Source of the DNA: Alistipes sp. CAG:831
GTDB taxonomy: Bacteria; Bacteroidota; Bacteroidia; Bacteroidales; UBA932
Direction of reading: 5' to 3'
NCBI GenBank assembly: GCA_000432775.1
Contig: HF990353.1
Span: 1 to 11,292 of the forward strand
DNA: 11,292 bases
The position numbers and the translations under genes are program-made. The notes under the pieces are model-generated. The model saw only the letters and a program-made list of their open reading frames with translations, searched no databases and had not been told where the DNA came from. Below are positions 1-6,537 of this stretch, piece after piece. Position 1 is the first letter of the stretch; every line of letters begins with the position of its first letter.

Positions 1-74
1 GCATCGGGGCCTCCTTCTCCTCGGAGACGGGCACCGTCGGAGAATGGAAAACCGTCATCGACCGGAATCTATGA
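1..74 (+). CDS. C-terminal end of an unidentified upstream protein (partial)
   Basis: The frame whose codons begin at position 3 is open from the window edge to the TGA at 72-74 and reads IGASFSSETGTVGEWKTVIDRNL at the protein level (split here: IGASFSSETGTV then GEWKTVIDRNL). It stops 10 bases before the next start codon, which is normal spacing for genes on the same strand. Only about 23 residues are visible, too few to recognise a family. Coding status rests on the open frame, codon use like that of the next gene, and position. The true start lies outside the window. Confidence 0.5.
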   Translation, partial: IGASFSSETGTVGEWKTVIDRNL

Positions 75-84
75 GACTTGCCGC

Positions 85-1890
85 ATGAAAGCCCTCAGCG
101 CATACCATCCCGCCCCGTTCCTGCTGGCAACCCTCATTCTGCTGTCCGCAGCATCCTGCAATGACCGCAGCGGACGGATCACTTCCGCACTGTCCGCTGC
201 CGACTCGCTGATGCGGACCAATCCGCAGGCCGCCCTCGATACCCTGAACGGTCTCGACAGCACGGAAATAGCGGGAATGCGCAGGCGCGACATGACCTTC
301 CACACCCTGCTCCTGACCGAAGCGGAGTACAAATGCTACCTGCCGGTAGCGGAGGATACGGCCATATTCAAGGCGGTGAGGCATTACCGCCGCCGGGGCC
401 CGGAGGACAGGCTGGCACGGGCACTGACCATGCAGGGTGCCGTACTATCCGAGCGCGGCGACCCGGAAGGTGCGATGGCCGCCTACAAGGAGGCAGAGCC
501 GATAGTCGTTCGTGGAGGGGAGCTGGAGCGGCTCGGACTGCTGAACACCCAGATAGGAGCCTTATACCAACAGAGTTTCATCAACGATTCCGCCGCTATA
601 GCCAGATACCGGAAAGCTTTGGAATGTTTCGAAAAAGCCGAACTGCCCAAACACATAATGCATGCCCATGTCACTCTCGCGAGAGTACTGATGATCGACT
701 CGGTAGAAACTGCACTGCCGCATCTAGAGAAAGCTATTTGCATGGCGGAGCAATACGGCGACCGCCTCTGCGCCCTCTCGGCATCGGACCTGATATGCCA
801 TATCCATCAAGCCGGGGACAATGCGGCCGGTATTATACGCATAGTCAGGAAAGCCCTTTCAAAATACGGCAGTCACCCACAAAATCCCGTGGAGGAACGG
901 CTCTATAAAAACCTGCTGTTCAATGCCGCAGAAGGATATATCAGCACAGGTGATGCCGACTCGGCAATATATGTCCTGAATCTTATTCCTGTCACTGAGC
1001 AAGTTGACAGCATGATGATGTTCTCCACATACGCGGACATAGCCAGGCAGGAAGGAGACATGGAAGAGTTTTGGGAGAACCGGGCCCAAGGATACAGAAC
1101 AGCATTTGAGATCCTGAAAGAAAGATACAATACCCGGCTTTTGGAGTCAGAGCTCAAGGCCGACAATTTCAGACTTGAGTCGGAGCTTTATAAACGGGAA
1201 AGGGGCATAATACTGCTGGTCCTGTTCCTGGTTCTTGGAACTGCAGCTGCCACTGCTGCTTTTTATATCATCCGGAAAGTACTCAGGCGGCAAACAGCCG
1301 AGGCAGCCAGACTTAAAGTCCTGGCCGACAGGCTCGACAGACAGCTTGCCGAACAGATCAGAGAGGCAGAATCGAAGATCAGCAGCCTAAGCCTGGAAAA
1401 GCAGCAGGAAGAAACGGAGAGAAAAGCCCTCGAGCAGAAACTCGCAAAGTCCAGGCCAGCCGACCCTGCGCTGATGAAATTCTTCAGCCTTACATACACG
1501 GCTATGCGCGAAATATCGGACATCTATGATGCCCATCAGAGCAACCCGCGCCACCTTCTGCCAATGTCCGCCGACATAGTCAGGAAATTCCTTCTGGGCA
1601 CCAACTCATACGCCAATACCGAGATTATACTCAACTCCGTATATCCGGGCTTCCTCGATGCCCTGTTCCGGGAGTTCCCGGACCTCCGCGAAGAGGACAG
1701 GCATCTTATCATGCTCACATGCTTAGGATACCCCAGCGGAGCCGTATGCGCTGTCCTCGACATTTCCGAGACCAACCTCAGCACCAAGAAATCCCGCCTC
1801 GCACAGAGGATGGGCATCGGCAAGAGCCTTGCAAAATATCTCAACGAGCGCCTGAACTCGTACCAGAAAGAGCACGCTGAGCGCACATAA
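85..1890 (+). CDS. TPR lipoprotein-like transmembrane regulator with C-terminal helix-turn-helix
   Basis: A 601-residue protein. The first 25 residues are a hydrophobic export signal ending AASC, so Cys25 is a plausible lipid-attachment site, though position -3 is Ala rather than the usual Leu. Residues about 35-330 are helical repeats of TPR type (for example the stretch with DPEGAMAAYKEAEP). A clear membrane segment lies at about 373-395, followed by a charged coiled coil (about 396-465) and a C-terminal domain whose residues about 533-590 resemble a LuxR-like helix-turn-helix (REEDRHLIMLTCLGYPSG, then SETNLSTKKSRLAQRMGI). This layout, periplasmic TPR sensor, membrane span, coiled coil and DNA-binding tail, is a known Bacteroidota architecture usually annotated only as a TPR protein. 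The natural inference is signal transfer from periplasm to promoter. Being upstream of the RiPP operon and on the same strand, it is a candidate regulator of it; that link is contextual only. Confidence 0.85.
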   Translation: MKALSAYHPAPFLLATLILLSAASCNDRSGRITSALSAADSLMRTNPQAALDTLNGLDSTEIAGMRRRDMTFHTLLLTEAEYKCYLPVAEDTAIFKAVRHYRRRGPEDRLARALTMQGAVLSERGDPEGAMAAYKEAEPIVVRGGELERLGLLNTQIGALYQQSFINDSAAIARYRKALECFEKAELPKHIMHAHVTLARVLMIDSVETALPHLEKAICMAEQYGDRLCALSASDLICHIHQAGDNAAGIIRIVRKALSKYGSHPQNPVEERLYKNLLFNAAEGYISTGDADSAIYVLNLIPVTEQVDSMMMFSTYADIARQEGDMEEFWENRAQGYRTAFEILKERYNTRLLESELKADNFRLESELYKRERGIILLVLFLVLGTAAATAAFYIIRKVLRRQTAEAARLKVLADRLDRQLAEQIREAESKISSLSLEKQQEETERKALEQKLAKSRPADPALMKFFSLTYTAMREISDIYDAHQSNPRHLLPMSADIVRKFLLGTNSYANTEIILNSVYPGFLDALFREFPDLREEDRHLIMLTCLGYPSGAVCAVLDISETNLSTKKSRLAQRMGIGKSLAKYLNERLNSYQKEHAERT

Positions 1891-1914
1891 TTTTTCACAG
1901 ACCCCGCCCACAAT

Positions 1915-1955
1915 GCCCTCTGAAAGGGCCGGACAGCCCGTGTGACTCACACCGG
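1915..1955 (+). other. Two short hairpins after the TPR regulator gene
   Basis: GCCCT (1915-1919) pairs with AGGGC (1925-1929) across a 5-base loop. GTGTG (1940-1944) pairs with CACAC (1948-1952) across ACT, with two further C-G pairs beyond one mismatch. No U-run follows either, so a standard intrinsic terminator is not supported. They may mark a weak termination region or, for the second, an operator-like dyad upstream of the promoter near 2029. Confidence 0.35.
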
Positions 1956-2028
1956 CAATGGTCTCTCTGCACAAATTGCTAACTATAAGCTTGTTGTATC
2001 GCCATAGCACTTTACAGGTGTGAATTTT

Positions 2029-2036
2029 TATCTTTG
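2029..2036 (+). promoter_or_regulatory. Bacteroidota -7 promoter element for the RiPP operon
   Basis: TATCTTTG is an exact match to the TAnnTTTG -7 consensus of the Bacteroidota primary sigma factor. It lies 50 bases before the DUF3244-like start, in the only substantial gap upstream of the seven-gene set. No good TTTG -33 box is present at the usual 19-21 base spacing (the bases there read about TAGC), so the promoter may be weak or need an activator, which would fit control by the adjacent regulator. Confidence 0.5.
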
Positions 2037-2086
2037 GATATTACAGTCCCGGGCGATACTTTTATTTGCAGCAAATAACAACTGAA

Positions 2087-2437
2087 ATGAAAAAATTACT
2101 GATTACACTAATCCTGATGTCTGTCCTGCCGGCAACTCTGCGCGGTGATGACAACATTTTCCGGGAGATTGAAATTAGGTCTGTGGAGGCAACAACCCGC
2201 AGCCTGGACACCACACCGGAAGCATCCATATACAAAGACATTCTCTCTATATCTTTCGATGCGTCCGGAATATGTTCGTTTTATATAGAGGACTGCTTCG
2301 GAGCCACTGTCTACACCGGAGCATTTCCGGCAAACGGGATGGAATACAGTTACGATCTCTCCGGCATCGGAGAGGGACTGCTCAGGCTGGTCATCGTCAA
2401 TCAGAGAAGTGAATACGAGGGCTATTTCAATCTTTAA
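2087..2437 (+). CDS. Small secreted DUF3244-like protein, first gene of the operon
   Basis: A 116-residue protein starting at the ATG at 2087, which gives a textbook signal peptide (MKKLLITLILMSVLPATLRG). A TTG seven codons upstream is in frame but would place QQITTE before the signal and is less likely. The mature part is a compact beta-rich domain: a strand pair around DILSISFDASG, FYIEDCFGATVYTG, then YDLSGIGEGLLRLVIVN. This resembles the Ig-like DUF3244 family of Bacteroidota secreted proteins, in which a 'DLSGL..G.Y.I.I.N..G' tail is typical. Two Cys residues occur in the middle. It lies 12 bases before the radical SAM gene and is probably cotranscribed with it. Its role is unknown; a periplasmic or surface accessory to peptide handling is a guess from context. 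Confidence 0.75.
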   Translation: MKKLLITLILMSVLPATLRGDDNIFREIEIRSVEATTRSLDTTPEASIYKDILSISFDASGICSFYIEDCFGATVYTGAFPANGMEYSYDLSGIGEGLLRLVIVNQRSEYEGYFNL

Positions 2438-2449
2438 ATTTCCGACAGC

Positions 2450-3883
2450 ATGCTGATATTCAATCCCGCATATAAACTGCAAAACGATAAGGACCGTATA
2501 CTTCTTATGGCATCTCCTGACGGCGAGTATGATAACGTATGCAATTATTTTATTCACCCGGATATTGCATATTTTCTTGCACAATTTGACGGCAGACCAG
2601 GAGTACAAGCGAGGCTGTCGAGACTGGGAATCTCCAAGTCTCAAATAGGAAGACTTACTGACCTGTTTACAAATAACAACAAAATGGCAATTCGATATGA
2701 AAAAGAAATTATCCATTTGCCAGCTAATTTATTAGTCTCTAATATCTATAACAATACAAGAAGCGACCTGGACATAGACTACACTTGTGAGACACCATAT
2801 AATTTCAAACGTTTGAGACTGTCTTATCCTAAAAGTTTGGTCTTGATTATCAATCTTTCCTGCTACACAAATTGCATTTATTGCTATGCCAACCGCAAGC
2901 ATAAATATGCCCCTCTGCCAACCGGACGTATTCTGGAATTAATAAAAGAAGCCAGGGAAATAGATGTAGTCAGCCTTACAATCTCCGGTGGAGAATTTTT
3001 CCTGCACCGTGATTGGAAAATCATCCTCAGGACCATGCTCGAGAACAATTTTAAACCTGAGCTCTCTACAAAAGTACCGATAGATGAGGATTCTTTGCGA
3101 GCCGCACGTGAACTTGGTCTGGACGCTATCCAGTTTTCCCTAGACACGCTTGACCAAAGAACTGCAAGCAAGACTCTTAATGTAGGAGATGACTATATAC
3201 ACCGCATAACACAGTCTATACGATGCGCCGATGCATTGTCAATGAAAATAATATTGAAACCTACATTGTGCAAAGAAACCTGCAATATTCCCAATATCTC
3301 ATCCATTATAAATTTTGCTACCTCATTAAGCCATATTGAGCGAGTTACAGTTTCCACCATGAATTCAAGCCTGTATTTGTCTCAGGAAACAAATCATGCT
3401 TTACGTCCTTCTGTGAAGCAGGTAGAAGAGGTTATGAAATATCTGACAGGAATCCATACATCCTTTAATATAAACCCTGACAGCAATCTGACAAGAAGTA
3501 ACGAATTACGCAACCAATCCATATTTAATGAGCGCGCACGATGTACGGCGAACTTAGACGGATTTGTAATTCTTCCAGATGGGAAAGTAACGATTTGCGA
3601 AGAACTTTATTGGCATGATGCATTCCTGCTGGGAGATCTGTCCCAACAAGGAATTATGGATGTTTGGACATCTGAAAAAGCCTTGAATTTATGGAACCTT
3701 GATAACGGGGATATGCCGGAATACACATCATGCAGAACATGTGAAGAAATACATCAATGCCGACAAAACCGAGGAGTATGCTGGAAAATGATCTTGCAGG
3801 CATACGGCATGGAAAAAGTCTTTCTCCCGGATCCACGTTGTCCAAAAGCCCCCGCACCATATTTTGACATCATAGACAGATGA
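2450..3883 (+). CDS. Radical SAM/SPASM peptide maturase
   Basis: A 477-residue enzyme. The canonical CxxxCxxC cluster that binds the SAM-cleaving 4Fe-4S centre is Cys138, Cys142, Cys145 (CYTNCIYC), and the SAM-contacting GGE motif is at 180-182. The C-terminus is a SPASM domain for auxiliary iron-sulfur clusters: Cys365-x17-Cys383, then Cys428-x2-Cys431-x5-Cys437-x6-Cys444, and Cys464. The usual SPASM spacing in the third block is x5 then x3, so the x6 is a small variation. Residues 1 to about 100 precede the barrel and could form a PqqD/RRE-like leader-binding winged helix, judged only from secondary-structure feel. Relatives in RiPP clusters install thioether or carbon crosslinks in precursor peptides; the three-Cys peptide encoded at 6322 is the obvious substrate. 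There is no B12-binding domain. It starts 12 bases after the DUF3244-like gene and ends 7 bases before the barrel gene. More AT-rich than the transporter. Confidence 0.93.
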   Translation: MLIFNPAYKLQNDKDRILLMASPDGEYDNVCNYFIHPDIAYFLAQFDGRPGVQARLSRLGISKSQIGRLTDLFTNNNKMAIRYEKEIIHLPANLLVSNIYNNTRSDLDIDYTCETPYNFKRLRLSYPKSLVLIINLSCYTNCIYCYANRKHKYAPLPTGRILELIKEAREIDVVSLTISGGEFFLHRDWKIILRTMLENNFKPELSTKVPIDEDSLRAARELGLDAIQFSLDTLDQRTASKTLNVGDDYIHRITQSIRCADALSMKIILKPTLCKETCNIPNISSIINFATSLSHIERVTVSTMNSSLYLSQETNHALRPSVKQVEEVMKYLTGIHTSFNINPDSNLTRSNELRNQSIFNERARCTANLDGFVILPDGKVTICEELYWHDAFLLGDLSQQGIMDVWTSEKALNLWNLDNGDMPEYTSCRTCEEIHQCRQNRGVCWKMILQAYGMEKVFLPDPRCPKAPAPYFDIIDR

Positions 3884-3890
3884 GTGGAGT

Positions 3891-6266
3891 ATGAACAGGT
3901 GGTTTTACATATTGACCTTGACTCTATGTGTTTTTTATTCTAAGGACATCGCTGCCCAAGAATATACAGTGACTGTGACAAACAGGTCCGGTGCAACTGT
4001 CAGCGGCGCACACATCATGATTGTGGATACTTTAGATAGAGTTGCGGTTTGGGAAAGTCTCTCTGATTCACTCGGCAGACTCATCCTGCCGTCATGGATT
4101 GGGGATAATGACAGCCTGGCCATTAATATCATGCATTTGGACTACAGGCCTTACACCCACGTTATCTCTTCTCTTAAATTCCCGCTGACAGTTGTGCTGG
4201 AGGACATTACATACGAGCTTGATGAGGCCGTGGTTACAGGGCAGGCCCCTGTCAGGCTGTTCGATAAAGGCGATATCATAGTGGACGTAAAACAGATGAA
4301 AAACGCTGACCGTCTGAATGCTGACCAGGCCCTCCGCCGCATACCAGGAGTGACGCTCAGAGACGAAGGAATACAGCTATACGGTACAAATGCAGAAGTG
4401 TACATCAATGGTATCCGACAGTCCATAGGCGCAGATGCTGTCATACGCTATCTCCACTCCCTACCAGCACATGCCATAGAAAGCATCCGTCTGATACCCA
4501 TGCCATCAAATAAATATGGCAAGGCCAGGGCTGTTATAGACATCAATTTAAAGACCTCAATGCCGGATGGTCTGTCATCACAATCACAACTGTCAGGAGG
4601 GATGCTGGGCCTGATGCCCGGAAACTTCGGAGTCAACGAATTCCTGATGCTGAAAAAAGGCCGCGTAACATTCAACACTCTGCTGTCATACGACAACTAC
4701 AACCAGTGGGCGGAGAAGTCCGACAGCAGTTATTTTGTAATACCGGACAGATACATAACAGCTGGCAACTATAATTATGGACGTCTTGGGGCCATTACAT
4801 CTTCTTCGAACCTGACTGTAGACCTTAGTAACAGGCAGACGCTTGATGTCAATATCTTTATATACTGGGACCATGAGCACAACTCATCCAGATGGAACGA
4901 TATTGAGGGCACTTCCTCCACTAATGCACGTACCGAACAAGCATATCGCTCCTCCGCACGAGGCAACGATGACATGTATTCTCTTTCAGCCAAATACTCG
5001 ACAGATCAGGAAAAGCAGCATTCTTTCAGCGCATACTACAGCGGGATGTACGGTTCGTTGAAAGACCGCGGTAAGTACTATTCAGAGCAGAATGAGACCG
5101 GCAGTTGGCAGGGTTACCTTAGCACGGACTATGCTATGCGCGGACACCAGCACTTCATCCAGACTGATGCCGTCAGCAAATTTGGAGAATACTTGGAACT
5201 TGATTATGGGGTACGTTCCTCTCTCGGATTCCTGACAGACGACACATATAACTGCGACTTTGAGACGGGAGAATCCATAGGCCGTTCCAACTTTAAAGGG
5301 CACGAGATAATCACCGGAGCATACGCACGTATCAAGTACAACATTACGGAAAACCATGGACTCTCGCTCGATGCCGGCTATGACCACACATGGTTCCGAT
5401 ATATGGACGGAAGCAGTTCCTTTGACCGCCAATACGGAGATTTCATGCCAAAGTTTACATACTGGCTGAATATCAAGAATTACAATCTGTCTGTGAACGC
5501 CTACACATATATTCAAAGACCCCATTACACATATCTGTTGCCGGGCATGAGATACATAAATGATTATCTCTACTCCATTGGAAATCCAGCGATTGACAAT
5601 CAGAAGCAGTACATAGCAATTATCAATCAGACATTTTTCGGTTTTCTTGGGCTGAATTTCGTATATGCCAGAAGCTATGGCGCAATAGAAAAATTCTACG
5701 GCTACGATGCGGAGATGAACTCAGTATATACCAAGTATGCCAATCTGTATAACTACGACATGTACAAAATACAACTGAACTGTCCGTATGTCTTCCTCAA
5801 TGAAAAAATCTATGGAAACCTTTTCCTGCATTATGAATATGTGAACGCATTCAACATCAACTCAGAAGCGGAGTGCGGAGACAATGCGGCCTGGCACGTT
5901 GTAAAAGCGGATCTGTCATTCTATTACGACATCACTGACAGGCTGACCTTGAACATCATCGCATCCTATCATAATCCTTGGAAAAACCGCATCCAGCTGA
6001 ATACAGACCGCCATCAGTTCAGTATCGACGGAGGACTCTCATATGCCTTCCTCAAAAACAAGAATCTAATTCTGGATATGAATATCGCCTCAATCTCTCC
6101 CGTGTGGGAAGAGATTAACTCCACATATGCTTTTGCCGGCAATACATTCAACACCTTTTCAAAGAAACTGACATCGGCCACCCTAAGCATAAGATACAAC
6201 TTCTCATTAGGACACAACATAAAGTACAGAGACAATAGAGGAAACTTTGAACGCATGATGAAATAA
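3891..6266 (+). CDS. Outer-membrane beta-barrel protein, TonB-receptor type, in the RiPP operon
   Basis: A 791-residue protein with a signal peptide (residues 1-22, ending DIAAQ). A carboxypeptidase-D-regulatory-like beta domain follows (about 24-105: SGATVSGAHIMIVD, LILPSWIG). A plug domain (about 110-220) contains DEAVVTGQAP, LNADQALRRIPGVTLRD, VYINGIRQ and IESIRLIPMPSNKYGKARA. The rest is a Tyr/Asn/Ser-rich beta-barrel of the OMP_b-brl_3 kind ending LSIRYNFSLG plus a charged tail. Such proteins are usually TonB-dependent or related outer-membrane channels. No SusD partner or glycoside hydrolase is nearby, so polysaccharide uptake is not suggested. Lying between the maturase and the precursor, 7 bases from the former, it is probably a dedicated channel or receptor for the peptide; import, export and metal-peptide re-uptake are all open. 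Its TAA overlaps the left arm of the inverted repeat at 6265. Confidence 0.88.
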   Translation: MNRWFYILTLTLCVFYSKDIAAQEYTVTVTNRSGATVSGAHIMIVDTLDRVAVWESLSDSLGRLILPSWIGDNDSLAINIMHLDYRPYTHVISSLKFPLTVVLEDITYELDEAVVTGQAPVRLFDKGDIIVDVKQMKNADRLNADQALRRIPGVTLRDEGIQLYGTNAEVYINGIRQSIGADAVIRYLHSLPAHAIESIRLIPMPSNKYGKARAVIDINLKTSMPDGLSSQSQLSGGMLGLMPGNFGVNEFLMLKKGRVTFNTLLSYDNYNQWAEKSDSSYFVIPDRYITAGNYNYGRLGAITSSSNLTVDLSNRQTLDVNIFIYWDHEHNSSRWNDIEGTSSTNARTEQAYRSSARGNDDMYSLSAKYSTDQEKQHSFSAYYSGMYGSLKDRGKYYSEQNETGSWQGYLSTDYAMRGHQHFIQTDAVSKFGEYLELDYGVRSSLGFLTDDTYNCDFETGESIGRSNFKGHEIITGAYARIKYNITENHGLSLDAGYDHTWFRYMDGSSSFDRQYGDFMPKFTYWLNIKNYNLSVNAYTYIQRPHYTYLLPGMRYINDYLYSIGNPAIDNQKQYIAIINQTFFGFLGLNFVYARSYGAIEKFYGYDAEMNSVYTKYANLYNYDMYKIQLNCPYVFLNEKIYGNLFLHYEYVNAFNINSEAECGDNAAWHVVKADLSFYYDITDRLTLNIIASYHNPWKNRIQLNTDRHQFSIDGGLSYAFLKNKNLILDMNIASISPVWEEINSTYAFAGNTFNTFSKKLTSATLSIRYNFSLGHNIKYRDNRGNFERMMK

Positions 6267-6280
6267 ACTCTTCTTATGAT
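6265..6280 (+). repeat. Left arm of inverted repeat bracketing the precursor gene
   Basis: AAACTCTTCTTATGAT. The reverse complement of the arm at 6519-6534 is AAACTCTTCTTACGAT, so 15 of 16 positions agree, the first 12 without a break; in RNA the single difference is a U-G pair. The arm begins at the second base of the barrel gene's TAA stop codon, so recombination between arms would leave that stop intact. Confidence 0.75.
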
Positions 6281-6321
6281 ATGTGCAACAAACATTCATT
6301 CATGTATTAAAATTAAAGCGT

Positions 6322-6495
6322 ATGAAAGATTTAAAAAATTTAGAAAACATCGAAACCATCTCTGACGAGATGATGAACGAAATTGAAGGTGCGTGCGCAG
6401 AAAGTTGTTCTGCACAGTGCTTAAAGAAAAAAGCATATAACGGAAACAACAATGGAAACACAGAGTCTCCTGGCTCAACATCAGGCAATAATTAG
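6322..6495 (+). CDS. RiPP precursor peptide with Gly-Ala leader site and CxxxCxxxC core
   Basis: A 57-residue peptide, starting at the ATG at 6322 after an A-rich stretch (AAAATTAAAGCG). An in-frame GTG at 6283 would add 13 residues and lie inside the upstream repeat region; rejected. Residues 1-24 form an acidic, amphipathic leader (LENIETISDEMMNEIEGA) of the double-glycine type, with Gly23-Ala24 as the predicted C39 cleavage site. The core begins CAESCSAQC: Cys25, Cys29 and Cys33, each four residues apart, followed by LKKK and an Asn/Gly/Ser/Thr-rich tail. The predicted mature core is 33 residues. Adjacent genes supply a radical SAM maturase, a GNAT and a C39 transporter, so this is very likely their substrate. 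It resembles the GG-leader natural-product precursors of Bacteroidales that pair with radical SAM enzymes; homology to any named one cannot be checked here. No private promoter is visible. Confidence 0.88.
   Translation: MKDLKNLENIETISDEMMNEIEGACAESCSAQCLKKKAYNGNNNGNTESPGSTSGNN
6388..6396 (+). other. Predicted leader/core cleavage site of the precursor peptide
   Basis: Codons GGT GCG TGC encode Gly23-Ala24-Cys25. C39 peptidases cut after GG, GA or GS following an amphipathic leader with hydrophobic residues at about -4, -7 and -12; here Ile21, Met18 or Met17, and Ile13 are in the right places. Cutting would leave Cys25 as the N-terminal residue of the product. Confidence 0.7.
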
Positions 6496-6518
6496 ATTTC
6501 TTTGACGAGTAGCATAAA

Positions 6519-6534
6519 ATCGTAAGAAGAGTTT
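6519..6534 (-). repeat. Right arm of inverted repeat bracketing the precursor gene
   Basis: ATCGTAAGAAGAGTTT, reverse-complementary to the arm at 6265-6280. It ends three bases before the GNAT start codon and contains the purine-rich AAGAAGAG that would be the natural ribosome-entry stretch of that gene. If the two arms pair in the mRNA, the GNAT initiation region would be partly occluded and the precursor gene would sit in a loop of about 240 bases. Confidence 0.75.
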
Positions 6535-6537
6535 TTA

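Noticed and set aside
2066..2086. TTG start for the DUF3244-like gene
   Set aside because: The ATG at 2087 begins a textbook MKK signal peptide; the TTG would put polar residues in front of it.
2108..2716. Long open frame of about 200 codons on the minus strand across the DUF3244-like and radical SAM genes
   Set aside because: It overlaps two well-supported + strand genes, has no recognisable domain and no sensible start context; a shadow frame.
2450..3883. B12-dependent radical SAM enzyme, suggested by the nearby cobalamin riboswitch
   Set aside because: No cobalamin-binding domain precedes the radical SAM core, and the riboswitch lies after the operon with its own promoter and receptor gene.
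85..6266. Polysaccharide utilisation locus (TPR regulator plus TonB-type barrel)
   Set aside because: There is no SusD-like lipoprotein and no glycan enzyme; neighbours are peptide-modifying and peptide-exporting genes.
6283..6321. GTG start giving a 70-residue precursor
   Set aside because: The extra 13 residues do not fit GG-leader peptides, and the ATG at 6322 has an A-rich ribosome site right before it.
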